Source: Tilletia caries
Lineage: Eukaryota; Basidiomycota; Exobasidiomycetes; Tilletiales; Tilletiaceae
Assembly: GCA_032718865.1 (NCBI GenBank)
Contig: JALUTQ010000035.1
Span: forward strand, 1-64,000
Direction of reading: 5' to 3'
Length of the DNA: 64,000 bases
In this document: piece after piece, positions 44,382-57,021 of the stretch
Layout of the letters: each line of letters opens with the position of its first letter
How positions within the stretch are numbered: position 1 is the first letter of the stretch
Program-made: the position numbers and the translations under genes
Notes under the pieces: model-generated
The model's database searches: none
What the model was told of the DNA's origin: nothing
Seen by the model: only the letters and a program-made list of their open reading frames with translations

Positions 44382-45798
44382 TCAGCGCGCCGGAGTCGCA
44401 AGCCCGAATCGAAGATGGCCTTTGTCGAAGATGGAGATCACGTTGCGAAGAAAGGGATCCCCGAGGACCCAGGAACGTAACGGGATATACACACCAACGA
44501 TGCTGGAGAAGCAGGCACCGTCGGAGTCCTTTCCTAGAGTTTGCGAAGCGCCAGCCAATGTCACGATTCTGTCCGCGACTAATCGTTCCGGAAGGCCGCG
44601 ATGAAAGAGTAGCATCGGAAAGTGAGTCAGCAGCGTAACGTTTTGGTCATGACTGTTTGGAAACGTCTCTTACAGGTGAAAGTGATTTTGGGCGGAGCAG
44701 AACATGGGAATACACCATAGACCAACCCATCTTTGTGTCGGACCTGCATTCCCAAGTTCTTGAACAGAATCAACGCGTCAGCAACAGGGGCGACGATCGC
44801 CCCCGTGCCCGTGTCCATGAGGGTGTGAGGGAGGGGCCCAAAGCCATTCACTCGGCCAGGAACGGCCCAGACCGCGCGAGCAGGGTCGACAGGAAGCCAG
44901 GTGATAGTACCACTGATTTGAGCCTGGTCGTAGCCTCCAAGCGTGAGCGTGCCCCCTGTCGCAGCGAGGCGGAAGGAGAAGACCGGAGCCGAAAGGACAC
45001 CCGCTGAGCTGAGCGAGTCGAAGAAGCCGGGAAGTTTGAAAGACGAGGCGTTCTGGAAGGCCAAGCCGCTGATACCCTGATTGCCTCCCTCGTTCTCAGG
45101 GTCGAGGAATTGAGAGTCGCTAAGTCCGATGGCTGCGGACGGTGCTTGAAGTCCCCCGATCGTAACCGTGTCCTTGTACACGATTCCACTGGCCGACGTT
45201 CCGTCGGCGTAAGTAGCGTTAAAGCGTTTCGAAGTTCGAACGGAGGTTGACGATCTCTCAGGAACGTATGCTCCACGAGTCACCACTGTATCAGCTGTAA
45301 GTTGAAGAAGGGCACAGAGCATACATAGAGAAATTTTCATGTGAGTGCTGACCACCTACGCTCAAGATAGGAACGTGACAACGTCATCATATACGTACTT
45401 GAGCCAGTGTCGAATTGAACCACCATTGATTGGGCAGGCTGACCGAACGCGATCCTTCCAGTCCACAGCATGTCTTTGAAGTTTTTGAGGGCAACTGTGC
45501 CAGATGCTTGACTCAGCTGCTCCTGTAGCGCTTGATCTTGATCTTGAAGTGGATGAGCGACTCCGGTATTCGCTCGGAAGTTGGCAAAGGTGCGACCGTA
45601 CTTGTTCCGCACATTCGTCAGGTGAGCGTTCAACTTGTCAAAGTCGACAATGGTGGAGTCGACCCGGTGAAAGTGTTGAGTTTGCTTGGTGATGGGGACC
45701 GAGATTGGGGATTTCGTAGCACCTTGCTCGGAGGATGCGATGCCGGGGGCGGGAAAGCCCAGGATGAGCAATGCTGCGAGAAGGGCGAGCAAGAGCAT
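44382..45798 (-). CDS. Secreted pepsin-type aspartic protease
   Basis: Three exons: 45798-45399, 45294-44674 and 44578-44382, giving 405 residues. A hydrophobic signal peptide (MLLLALLAALLILGFPAPG) is followed by a ~100-residue propeptide. The first active site FDTGSTD is split by intron 1 and the second is LMDTGTGA. The flap region is NATYADGTSASGIVYKDTVTIGG, and the family end signature WVLGDPFLRNVISIFDKG is present. This is an A1-family acid endopeptidase, made as a zymogen and secreted or sorted to the vacuole. Length is typical of fungal members. No C-terminal GPI-type hydrophobic tail is seen, so it should be soluble. Confidence 0.92.
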
Positions 45799-48346
45799 TA
45801 GGCGGATAGGAGCTGGTATCGAGTCTATGTGTAGCGAAGAAGGGGAAAGGAGTGGGATTGTGTGTGTGAGGAAGGGGGCTGGCCAGGAAGGATCAGCTCT
45901 GCCTTTTATCCTGGTTGAAGGAGGGTGAGAGTCACGAACGTACGAAGACGGGCTCATCAGCTGTAACATGTAACATATGAGAGAAGAAGAATATGTGACA
46001 GTTACGCGCGCTCATCGCCTTATTCCAAGTTGATAGGACCGCTGAGCCATTCCTCAGCCCAATTGCGTTGTTGTGGTGCCTGACTCGTTCTTTGAGGATA
46101 CATGAAGACATCCAGTCAGGCTGATGATACTCGGCACGTCGCATGAATCGGTGACCGCCGACGGGCCATCGATATTTCATCAGAGGGTCTGGGCCTTGGG
46201 GCTGGGCGCTGTGCCCCTTCCAGGCCCTCCGGCTCCCGCCCAAGAGGCTGTCACCGCGGATAACGCATTCATTTGTCGACCATTTCTTATTAGTAACAAA
46301 TGGGGTCATTTGGGGCCCCCAGCCAAATGCTTTTCCGTCCTGCTTTCCAATGCTTTTTTTTCGAATGCTTCCACAAATGCGAGCATTTGTCAAGCTCAAA
46401 AATGGTCGCGCAAATGACCGCCCTGTGTGTGCATCGGGTCACTGCCGCTCCATCCTCACCGCCTCACCGTTCCTGGCGGCGTCACCCGTTTGTCCGTCTG
46501 TGCGGACACCCGTCCGTCCTGGTGTCCTCAGGTTGCAGCCCCTGTCCCTACAAGCCTGCACACGGGTGACTACATCCTCAGCTTGTCATCCATTCTCGTC
46601 ACTCCTACGTAGAAATCGCGTTAAACGACGTTGTTGCGTCTTTTTTTCACGATCACCTTGCTCCATTTTTGCTGCAGGGACGGTTCGGACTTAACATAAA
46701 AATTCCACGTGGGCTTCACTAACCATTCGCGGGGAGAAACGGCTGTTGCCAACCAGGGACGGTAGACAGCCGGTAACCAGCGGCATGCAAATGGACGGCT
46801 TTGAAATGCTCTGAGAAATGCTCGCATTTGGCTAAAAAATTCAAATGGGTCGATAAATGGTATCATTGGGACCCATTTTTCGCCTCCCAATGACCCCGTC
46901 TTCCCCGGTGTGTGCAAGGGCCAAGGGGTTCATCCAGCAATGGAAATCGACCCTATCTTGAGGCAACCTTGGGAAGTCCCCCGCAATACCCGATAGGCCA
47001 ATAACATCCACCCATTTTTAAGCCTAAGAGGCAAATGTTGGTGTGTACTTAGTGAATGACTCCAACATTTCGAGCACCACGTGGCCAACAGTCCTTTCTC
47101 CTCGCAACCACAGCCTTTCCCTGCTCTTGCCTCGATGGCATCCACACACACATAGCCTTACAAGGCAAAAGCAAGGCCTGAGTCGTATAGGTAGCTATAG
47201 AGTCGCCTCTGATGCCGGTTGCGCGCGACTGGTGGTGATTCGGACGATCAGCTGGCTTTCAAAGACGACTAACTCTCACAGAACTCCCATTCTGCCATGA
47301 CTCTGACGCGTCTTATATCCTCTCCCGTGCATTTTCCAACGCTGACTGTCTCTCATCTATAGTGGGTTTACTTCATGAGTAATTGGGTCGATTTTGAAGT
47401 CTTCTGGATCATATCTGACCTCTCTGTGTGCTTAGGAAATTTGGATGGCATGCTCATACTCATCCTCTCAGTTCCATCCATCTGAATTGCTCACACCCTC
47501 TTCTTTCTGATTATCTCCTACTCCTTCCATATGTCTGTCAAGTATACCTCTTTGCAATGCAGCTTCTGTCTCCCTTCCCTCTGCGGTTCAGCACCTCTGC
47601 TGCCCTTGCGAGCTCGCTGAGCACTTCTCAGACTTTGCTCTGTGTCTCCTTTCCAGCCCTTATACCCGCCAAACGGTACGTACGCCTCCAACAGTTCTCA
47701 CAGAGCATCTTCATATACTAACACACCATTCCCACCATACTGCGTCCTCTTTCAGGCTCTGGTTGCGTTCACAGGTTCGTGGATGTCATCGATTTTCCGG
47801 ATCCACGGTGAGCACATACTTTCTCGTTTTCTGATCGCTCATACGATCACAGCACTCTCCAGACAGTGTTTACTGACTCTACAGCCCATTCTGGTTCCAG
47901 CGAGGTCTTTCTTGCGTTGCTGCGGCCCTTCTATGCGTCTCGACATATGCCATTTCTGTTGGCATCATGTTCTTCTTAATACATATCATTTTTTCCTCAC
48001 CACGCCCCATGATCTGGTCCGAATTTCAGTCTCAAAGGCTCTATGAGCTCGCAATGGATATAGCTTTCGAACGTATGCACTTTTGTTTTGACGTTTGCAG
48101 TGTTGGAAACTCAGGTGCAGTTCGTATACCAAGAAGTGTCTAGAGCTACACGTCGTGGACTTGTCTGGAAATTGTGAACTACCATACACGACCACATGAC
48201 CACTGAGAATTTGACATACAACAAAAATGGTACCGGCTTTCTCTTATTGGTCCAAGGACTTTGCCTGCCAATTTTGAGCGTGATCGGTGCAGTATTGACT
48301 GAGCAGGGTAAGGAAAACAGGTCGGGAATCGAGCTGGAATCGAGCC
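45799..48346. other. Gene-poor intergenic region with repeat relics
   Basis: About 2.5 kb without a supported gene. It contains a CAAATG-rich inverted-repeat stretch (about 46265-46905) and one copy of a ~200-bp dispersed repeat (46945-47165) whose partner is at 63060-63290 in opposite orientation. Open frames around 47430-48050 are short and unmatched. Confidence 0.5.
46945..47165 (-). repeat. Dispersed repeat, copy 1
   Basis: The reverse complement contains GCCACGTGGTG, TTCACTAAGTACACACC, AACATTTGCC and TATTGGCCTAT, which match copy 2 at 63060-63290 in the same order with indels. Confidence 0.7.
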
Positions 48347-48477
48347 TGTGACATCGAGCAATTTTGACCCGAAACTCCTCATCTCGTGACCCTCGCTGCA
48401 TGTAGTCTTGCCTCATTTCCTCCCTCTCATCCTTGCAATTGAACACGACAGTCAGACATATTTTGGTTCGCGTCACA
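48347..48477 (+). repeat. LTR, left copy (131 bp)
   Basis: By eye this is identical or nearly so to 58006-58136, starting TGTGACATCGAGC and ending TTCGCGTCACA. Confidence 0.9.
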
Positions 48478-48479
48478 CT

Positions 48480-48488
48480 TGGTAGCAG
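48480..48488 (+). other. Candidate primer-binding site
   Basis: TGGTAGCAG begins 2 nt after the left LTR. Its first seven bases equal the initiator tRNA-Met primer-binding site used by yeast Ty1. Confidence 0.6.
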
Positions 48489-48499
48489 TGCTTTTCAAA

Positions 48500-48620
48500 G
48501 GTCATATGACCTCTATTTTGAGGCCTGGTCATATGACATGACTCCTATTTGAGTTTCGCTCCGGACCCTGGTCATATGACATGACTCCTATTATAGGTCA
48601 TATGACTCTTATTATAGGTC
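48500..48620. repeat. GGTCATATGAC palindrome cluster
   Basis: Five or more copies of GGTCATATGAC(C/A), often followed by TGACTCCTATT, lie close to the left LTR. Similar copies recur at 48866, 56535 and 56608. Confidence 0.8.
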
Positions 48621-48837
48621 ATATCGGGTCATATTCACCAAATGACCTGAAGAACGCTATTTTTGGCTCAAAATCCTCCTTTGGCGGCTGTGCAAGTCCT
48701 TCAGAGCTATCAAACGCCCATTCACACGAGAAACTTTCGTCAATAAGGCCTTGCGGCGTCATCGACGGTGCTTTGGAGGTTGAGCGGTGATTATGGGTTG
48801 ATCTTCCCGGTGCGGCGATTATATAAGCAGATCTTTG

Positions 48838-48910
48838 GACTTATGACTTTATGACTCTTATTTAGGTCATATGACATGTATGACTCCTCCTGGTCATAAT
48901 ATTCTGGCAA
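48838..48910 (+). repeat. 73-bp direct repeat, left copy
   Basis: Runs from GACTTATGACTTTATGACT to ATTCTGGCAA and differs from 56581-56653 at only a few positions. It contains the palindrome-rich GGTCATATGAC motif. Confidence 0.85.
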
Positions 48911-49084
48911 AAACTGATCGGAAGGAGAGGCAGGGGGTGCGGGACACACGGAAGGTGTCGAAATGCTTAATTTTATACCGAAAACGCCGCCACTCAGCGC
49001 CCGCGCCAGGTCAGAAATTAGAGCTCAAGTCATAATTAGGTCATATTTAAGAGTCTTGTTATGACAATCATCGCGGATTTGGGC

Positions 49085-49240
49085 ACCTCTCGCACAGCCT
49101 GTGCGAGGCTGGGTGCGAGCAAAGATCGCGCAGACCTCGCGTCGAGACCCCTGTGCGATATGGCTCGCACAGACCCTCGCGCAGGCTGTGCGACGCGATC
49201 TAAGCTCGCACTGTGACACGGTTCCTCGCACAGGGTGTTG
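49085..49240. repeat. Left subterminal TCGCAC/GTGCGA repeats
   Basis: Many short copies of TCGCACAG and its complement CTGTGCGA occur in both orientations, as in the subterminal transposase-binding zones of CACTA elements. The right-hand counterpart is at 56195-56410. Confidence 0.7.
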
Positions 49241-49358
49241 CGAGGCTTTCTGTGCCCTCTCACCACGTGCGCCACAGTCTGGACTCTGGTGTGACATGAC
49301 TGGAAGGGTTGTGAAATTTAGTACTTCAGAACATCCAACTGACTCATCGAGAGAGAAG

Positions 49359-52300
49359 ATGCCTCCTGAAGACCACGTCCCGCGCAAAGCTGGGTTCGAC
49401 CGAATTACGCGTAAGTACTGGTGCAACTGTACCGTCAAAGGCTGTCGAACCGCAACCAGAGCGTTCAAGACTCTGAAGAAGAGTACGTGGCATGTCCACA
49501 AGAACGCGCAGCGCTTACATGACCTAGAGCAACGGGTCGGCACAAAAATCTTCCGCCTGCCTGCCCATAGCTTCATCCTCCCGACAGACACTACCTGCGG
49601 ACTCCTCGTCTTCTAATCGAGAAGATCCGATGGATCTCGACGCAGGTGCAGATGAAGTCAACTTCGATGACTCCATCGGTCACACTGTGACGGCTGACCT
49701 TGAAGCTCTATCTAGTTCCGAAGACAGTGATACCGACGAGGTGGACTCGGAGTTTGGAGACGGTGTCGACCCAGAACACATACTCGATCCCGACCGAGTA
49801 GTCCTCCAGGACGGACAGGACGAGTCAGACGAGACCGACACAAGGCAACTGGCCACTAATAGCCAATCTCCTATTGTCAGCGCCAGTAGCGCTGACAACT
49901 CTGACGCGCCCATCTACACAGAGACGGAACGTTCTTTTATGCTTCATGTGCTCACTCTCGTCGCTCATTTTGGCCTAGGACGTCAAGGAGCTTGGCTAAT
50001 GTTCTCACATTACAATTCTACCCTTCGACCTCTGATTCCCGGTTCTTCATCAGGCATTCCATTTCAGCTCAGGACGGTCCGAAAGCATCTAGGCCTTGAA
50101 GCGACTTTGGTGCGATATGCGGTGTGTCCGGAATGCGAGCAAGTTGCGCTTGCTTCTGCTTCCCATGACGAAGCTACTTGCTGCGAGCACTGCGGCAAGT
50201 TAACTTACGAGCGCCGCGGCAAGCCAAAAATCATATACGATTACCAGCCACTTGCATCATGGCTGACGTGGCTTTTGGCACAGCCTGGCGTGTTCGAAGC
50301 TCTCCAAGAATGGCGCAATCGAGAACGAGGAGAGGGCATTTCCGACGTGTACGATGGTCAAGCGTGGTCAGACGAGAAGGATAAATACGGGAGTCAATAC
50401 ACACAACGTCCCCTTTCTCTCATGTTCGCCCTCTGCATCGACTGGTTTTTCTCCTTTTTCGATCTCAGTACACCTCGTGGCATTCGACCGGCGGGATCAT
50501 GATGACAATCCTCAACCTTCCCCAACGACTACGGTACCACCCCTCCATGACATATCTCGCCGCTTGCACTCCCGGGCTCAAAGAACCAGGAGCGGCGAGG
50601 CTCTCCGGCTACCTTCAGCCACTGCTGTCGGAGCTGCAAGAGTTTGCTGACGGAAAGTACATTCCAACTCTTCGTCAACCTTTAGGGCAGCTAGTCCGGG
50701 TTCGCTTGGCCTTCTTCTGTGGCGATACGGTTGGGAGAAACAAGGTGTGCGGGTTTCCTCCGCACTCTGTGCGAAAGGGCGATTTCTGTGGACTCTGCAC
50801 GGTGACGATCTCTACCAGAATCGATCATTTCTCTGCCAACACATCTGATCTTCACCGAGACCCAGAACAGCACAGGTCCGACTCTCTTCGGTGCACTCAA
50901 CCATTCCGAACGATCAAAGAGTGCCAAACCTTCGAAAGGGAGACAGGGTCACGAGCGTCTCCCCTGAACGAGCTTCCGTACTGGCGATCTGTGGAGCGCG
51001 CTCCTATTGATCCTATGCACAACATCGAGCTCGGGTTGATCAAACGACTCTTCCACCGCACGCTCATTGACGGCGCCTCGGTCAGCAAACCCCAGCTTCA
51101 AGTCATACAGACTGCTTTGGCGTCTGCGTCTGTGCCTCCCTCAGAGCAAGCTCCAGATCGTCGACTGGGGGGGGGATCCAGGTGGTGGTTCGGCAACGGC
51201 GGCGCATTGGTCGACACTTGGACGTCGAATGCTGGTCCTGTTACTGTACGTGGCATGGAGACGGGAACTTGACGAGGATCGGACCATTGTTTTTGTGCCG
51301 ACAAAAAGGAAGAAGTCGCCCAAAACGTCAAACAGCAGGACCACCACCTCCAGACACGCAGACTCGCGCCCCGATGCACGGTCGAACAGTGTCACCGATG
51401 CTCCTCACCAACCACAACCAAGCGGATCCCGTCTCCGAAACGAGTCGGAGTCAGCGCGCAGTCAGCAGCAGCAGCAGCAGCGAAACGTACTGAACGAGGA
51501 CGAGGTTGCAGCAGAAGAGGACGATGAGCTGTCTGCAGACCCGAACGTAACAGCAGTAGGGGAACCGAAATCCCTCTCAGCTCGAGCAGTTATGCGCAAT
51601 GTTGCTCAGCTTGCTGCTGTGGCCACGCTCACGGCGAAGCGCACGATTTTACCCTCCGAGATCCAGGCACTTGAGCACTTGGTGCTGGAGTACGGTCGAC
51701 GGCATGCGGAATTGTTTGGGGAGAAATGGATCGTGTACAATCACCACATTGCAACCCACATTCCTCAGTTCATACGCCGCTTCGGTCCACCATTCCACTT
51801 CTCGGCGTACCACTTTGAGCGCATGAATGGGCAGCTTGGAAACATTGCCAACAATGGTCACCGCAACGGCGAAGTTGAAGCGACCTACACTTCAGCCTTC
51901 ACAAGCAATGCGCGCTTCGGCCTTCTTGTTGCAGCCGAGAAAGGCGAGCTCAACAGCGCCGTTCAGGCACGGGCACCGCCTATCAGCCGTGCTCCGACGA
52001 CCAGGCTGAGTCCAGCTTCGGTCTTGGGCGATGTCGGGTCTCCATTGACCTTGTCGGATGGTGAGAGTTACACCCTTCCTCATTCTCTTCATACCTCTCT
52101 GTTTTTCCCACGTCCAACGTTCTTGGAGCCCAGATCTACCCAACCTTTTGCACCCTACTTCACCGTCGAAGGAAGGCCTTCGCGTCGTGCCCCAAATGCA
52201 AGCCCACGCAACCATGCGGCTTGCGCATATCTCACTCAGTGGAACGAGCAGCCGAGCCAATGCGAACAAGACTCGGACCTTTGCCGTCGTTGATGGACGA

Positions 52301-52603
52301 CAAGAACGTCTCGACCTCTTCAAGATCACAGCAGTGCTCTCCCACACCATTCATCTAAGCAGCAGCCCTCGGCACGTCACAGTCTTTCTTCTGGGATCGC
52401 GAGCCGCGCACTACAAGATCTCTGCTTTCGAGGACATCTTGAACGAAGCGCAGGTGTCAGAACTTGTGAGGTTGTTCTGGGTGGAGAAAGAGACCTGGGG
52501 GCCACTTGAGCTGCTACCGGCACACAAGATCAACTCGGACGCGGTTCTTATTGAGGCCGGAGATTTCCTTGGCGTCTCAGCGGGGGAAGATCAGAGACGA
52601 GGT
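49359..52603 (+). pseudogene. tnp2-family (CACTA/Plavaka-type) transposase, broken frames
   Basis: Open pieces in successive frames: 49359-49616, 49630-50502, about 50470-51170, about 51170-52190 and about 52190-52603. Family landmarks occur in order: a Cys-rich N terminus (WCNCTVKGC), GRQGAWLMFSHYNS, a CPECE...CCEHCGK zinc-binding patch, HSTGGIMMTILNLP, GFPPHSVRKGDFCGLC, ELPYWRSVERAPIDPMHNIELG (the conserved Asp-Pro-Met-His), then a FHFSAYHFERMNGQLGNIAN region like the DUF4218 end of plant CACTA transposases. Frame changes lack canonical introns at several points; one coincides with an eight-G run near 51166. The reaction would be cut-and-paste at the terminal repeats. Confidence 0.75.
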
Positions 52604-52882
52604 GAGTCCTATTCATCAGAGTCTGGATTCTGGAGCAGAAAGAGTCACAACACAACACAGTGTAGACCGCAACCGCTTCCTCCTAACCACCACCACACGT
52701 TTCCTCCACAGTCATTTGACCCACAACCAATCTCGTTCACCATCACCGCATTGCCCATCACCGCATCGCCCTGTTCCCGTCGCCCTCAGCTCGCGCACGA
52801 ATGAAGAAATGTCGCCGCGCGTCACACAGTCTGCCCTTACCCTCACGGCCTCACAGTACCCCTCCCCCCCTTCCTCTCAGAG

Positions 52883-54389
52883 TCACAGGACGTCAAGATC
52901 GACAATTGGAGTTCCCCACTGTTCCTCGCTGTCGGCAACACCTCCTCGTGCGGGTTTGAACGGCGGTAAGTTTTTCTTGACGGAACGAACGAGCTTGGGG
53001 TACTTCTGCGCGAAGGTAGAGCTGACTTGAATACGCATGAGTTTGCCGGACAGAGGTTTCGTTGATGTGTAGGCGGTCAGGTGACGGGCGGTAACCACCT
53101 TGTACGAAAGTCGGTGGGAAGGTACCTCTTTGTGAGCTTTGTTCTGGACTTGGCGATTTTTCTTCTGAGAACCATTCTGGCCAAATAACCCTTGACACCT
53201 TTTTCTGGTTCCGCTTCTTCGTCAGTTTCGTATTCGTAATCCGTCTCGTCCCACTCAACGCCTGCCCGAGTCAACATGGCTCGCTCGGCGTCTCCAAAAC
53301 GAAGTGGATTCTGCAGTGCTGCGTTCTTTCGGCTGTTGGTTCTGGCCTTCTGTCGTACCCGGCGTCGATCGACCGTTTTTTTGTTTTTCGTCATTTCCTC
53401 CAGCTCCGCTGCCGTCTTTGTGTGCAAAAAGCCGTGCCTGCCGCCGAATTTCCTCGAGGGTGCGCTTGCAGGCGGCCCGCACGTATCGGAAGGTACGTTT
53501 GGCATCTTCTTTTGGGAGACCGTAGTCATCTGGCTGCTCAACCAGCTCTTGACTAAGGTCGTCCAAGACCTCGGAGAAACGCTCATCATTGATCTGTCCA
53601 TTCACCCAGTCCAGTCGGCAGCAAGGCGTTCCGTCTCCGGTCGCTGCCTCATCCCCGCCAGCGCCAGGATCGTCATCACTGGTAGGGTCAACAGGATTGG
53701 TCGCTGCCGGATGACGGGGCCATTCAGGATCCTCGACGGCGACGTCAGGATACTTAGGCCAACCGGCCGATTTCGAAATTCCCATCTTCACACGAAGCAG
53801 GCCTTTGAACGCGTCCTGGATGAGATCGTCTGGACGACCCGGTTCAACGGCATGGACCCTGGTTCGTTTCTTCGATTTTTCGTCGAGGCCGCGGCGTGGC
53901 CTCATCATCTTGCGAATCAGAACCAGACACGTCGGCGGAGTCCTCGCTGTCCGAAGTTCGAGGTCGAACTCTAGCTCTATGGGACGCCGACTGCAGCTGT
54001 CGCTGGAGCTCCTGGTTCTGGGCCTGACCAGCGGTGAGTCGTGCCTGCATGCTATCGAGGCGTTGTTCCAACTCGCGATATCTTGTGACGGCCTCTTGAA
54101 TCTTATCGAGCCGCACAGCGTTGAGCACGACCACGATTTCGTCCCTTTCTCCAGCAGATGGTACCACATCGGTGATATCACAAGCTCGATGCGCGGTGCG
54201 AAAAGAATTGGCAGCGTCATGGTATGTCTGAAGTTGCTCCTGGACTTGCTTTTTGACTTGCTCGTTGTTGGCCTCCATTGCCATTTGAAGCTGCTGACCA
54301 AGCTGTTCGATCTGACGTTCGAACCCGCTTGTTACAGACGATGGTATGATCGCAGATGAAGCAGCTCCTTGACGACTTCCTCCAGCCAC
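52883..54389 (-). pseudogene. Second transposon gene, coiled-coil protein, frames broken
   Basis: Reading leftward: a piece (54389-53844) with a long heptad-rich helix including ERQIEQLGQQLQMAMEANNE, then an Asp/Pro-rich piece (about 53880-53390), an acidic Glu-rich piece (about 53400-53080) with DETDYEYETDEEAEPEKG, and a final piece (53098-52883). The pieces lie in three frames. No ATG precedes the first. The gene converges on the transposase. I recognise no family; it may be an accessory protein of this transposon type. Confidence 0.45.
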
Positions 54390-54399
54390 AGCACGTCTT

Positions 54400-56194
54400 C
54401 AACCCCTGCCACCTCGATCAGCTGCTTCGCTGCCTTCTCACGATCGACACAGTAACGGATTATCGTTGTGAGTATGCGTCACCAGCAAGCTTGGGTTTTA
54501 TTCTGATCCATCATCGGTCTACCGTCTACTCACTCGCGCTGTTCGCTTCCATTACAGATGTCTTGCTTCTTGTGCCGGTGTCGATATCCAGGTAGAAGGC
54601 GGGTCAGCAACGAAGAGTTCGTAGGGTGAGCTGCTGGGAACATAGCTGTGACTGTGAGCTACCCATGCCTCATGTCCCCTAAGTACGCTCGAGCCCTCTG
54701 CGTCTCGATCAAGTATGAGCCAGAAGATGTGTACTGACCCTTGGCCCCTATTCGTCCAACTCCCTTCGTTCCGCCCCACAGTCCGCACCTTCCCGACAGC
54801 AACCACGACAGTCTATCTCTACCGGAGGTTCCGAAGAACACAACAGCACCATCAGTACACAAAGTTGGCAAGTGCTGATTGTCTTTTTGTCTGCGCTCTC
54901 CCCCTGCGATTGCTGATGCACTGAAAGCTACTCCTTGTAGCATTATTATCTTCCTTACTGCCTTTCAACAGACCCCATGCCCACCTTCGCAACGCGCCAT
55001 CAGTGGTCAGCCCGGGTGAGCATTGCCATTTGCTATCAGTGTGAGCTTCGTTCTGGGACCCATCACGATTTACTCCAGTGCTTTTTGTCTGACAAGCTCC
55101 GTCTTCGCGTTGATTTCTCGAGCCACAGCAGAAACATATACTCGATCTCCTCATACCAACTCCGCTCTACGATCTCCCGTCGGCCGCCATGTGCGTGAGT
55201 CTGAGGACTCAACTTTGCTCGCTGCCCCAGATTCATACTTGTCGATTTGCAACCCTGCGCGCTGGCATTCAGCTGCTGAGTGCTGACTCACTGCTGAGTG
55301 CCTAACTGTTTACAGTAGCCTGTCGCTGACTATTTGTTGTCTGATCTTTCCGCACATGCATTGTTCGATTGATCTCAACAGCCATCATCGTACGCGTGAG
55401 TTTTTGATTCTGCAAGCACATGGCAAGCGCATCACCGACTGGTTTGCTCATCAGATATTGAATGATATCTTCAATCTTGCAACCACACACAGCTCACCGC
55501 TCAGCTGTAACCTGATGCCTGTTCAGCAACTTTCCTTTCCCTGTGACTCTGTGAGTATGGGTCATGGAATTTTTGCCGACCACTAATACTAAACTGCCCC
55601 TCATTGACTCTGAAGTCTTCCATTTTTTTTTCGCTGTTGGCAGACGCATCATGCATCCAGCACCATGCATCAGGAGTGAGGCAATGCATACCGTGAGCAA
55701 TCTCTCTGGCCTCTGCAGCTTTCTCTGCAGCAGCAGCACGCTGACGCACTCCATCTTGACTTGCAGCATTTCAATTTTTCAATTTGTCAGAACGCAGCTT
55801 GGTGTAACCATGGTCCAGCACGGAACGGCAGCCGCCGCCCGTCGCTATGGCCTCTATCGCTGACAGGTGGTCGGTGCTGATTGCTGGAATAAGTGGTCAC
55901 TTATAAGTGAGTAGTGAGTTGAGAAAGACGTCGCCGACAGCCTCACCAAACACCAGTGGTGAGTATTGCCCACCTTTCATCACCTCGCTGCAGATTACTG
56001 ACAATAACAACACTTTCCTTTCATTGCTTGCGCATGTTCAGTGGTGCGAAAACAAGTCCTCGACGAGTGCGCGCGGCGAGGGCATAATCCAAGGGCGATT
56101 CGATACGCGCAGTAGTTCCTCATCGGGCAGACAATGAACCTGTTGTTTCTATCAGCTCTACTGTGTGAACTGTGTGTAGTACCATAATACCATG
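54400..56194. other. Noncoding interior of the nested transposon
   Basis: About 1.8 kb without a supported gene. It has many GTGAGT-like and CTGACTCACTG-like strings but no frame that joins into a plausible protein. Confidence 0.45.
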
Positions 56195-56410
56195 CACCTC
56201 GCAGAGGTTGTGCGAAGCCTGTGCGAGCAGCCCTGCCAGCCCCAGCGTATAAGCTCGCGCATAGTGTCGCGCAGCGCTGCGCGATGTTGTCTGCTCAGCT
56301 GTAGCCTCGCGCAGCTTGATGCGAGGTTTGCGCTACTGTCTATCGCACAGGCTAAGTGCGACATTTGCGCGACACTATGTCGCGCAACGATCGCACAGGG
56401 TCGCGCGAGG
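56195..56410. repeat. Right subterminal TCGCAC/GTGCGA repeats
   Basis: Same motif set as 49085-49240, with GTGCGA, TCGCGC and CTGTGCGA recurring at short intervals. Confidence 0.7.
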
Positions 56411-56580
56411 ATATAGGATGTCCGCGATGAATAGGACTCTTAATCGGACTCTTAATGGGACCGTACAAAATGTGACAGGAAAACGGTCATAATCTTGGTC
56501 ATAATGTCATATTATGACTGGCTCGCCCAGGATCTGGTCATATGACATGACCTCCCGGGCCACTCCTATTATCGTTATAT

Positions 56581-56653
56581 GACTTATGACTTTATGACTC
56601 CTATTTAGGTCATATGACCTGTATGACTCCTCCCGGTCATAATATCCTGGCAA
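56581..56653 (+). repeat. 73-bp direct repeat, right copy
   Basis: Same orientation as 48838-48910, lying outside the right end of the nested transposon. Confidence 0.85.
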
Positions 56654-57021
56654 GCACTGCTTGGTAGCTCCCGCCTCGTCGATCAGGTTCTCCTTTGTCG
56701 CTCGGCGACGTCTCCGACAAGCGCTCGGCGCTGTGTCTGGATCGCGCAACACGCGCATTGCTGTCAAGCACAACTCGTGTGCCGTGTGGCACGAGTTTGG
56801 GGCGTGCGTGGCGCACGCTTCCCCTGACCTCTGGTCAAAGCAAGTCCTGCGAGGCGCAGGCATCTCATCCACTTCCTCCAACAGCGCATCTACAGCTCAC
56901 AAGGGCGCTACCGACCCCGCCAATCACATTCTACCTTCCCTCTTACTCTTTCCTTCTGTCAAGCAACCTCTCTTTTCCACTCTTTCTTCAGCGCAGCAAA
57001 CAAGCACCAGTCGTCAGCAGT

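Larger units (their letters stand above)
49047..56456 (+). mobile_element. tnp2-type (CACTA/Plavaka-like) DNA transposon nested in the LTR element
   Basis: Imperfect terminal inverted repeats: TTTAAGAGTC and TCATCGCGGA at 49047-49077 face TCCGCGATGA and GACTCTTAAT at 56421-56456. Subterminal zones rich in TCGCAC/GTGCGA lie just inside both ends. A transposase reads rightward and a second gene reads leftward toward it. Exact ends and target duplication are not resolved. The transposase frames are broken, so this copy is probably immobile. Confidence 0.65.

Noticed and set aside
47428..48046. Two rightward frames before the LTR element
   Set aside because: Pyrimidine-rich, no motif, no supportable splice or ATG structure.
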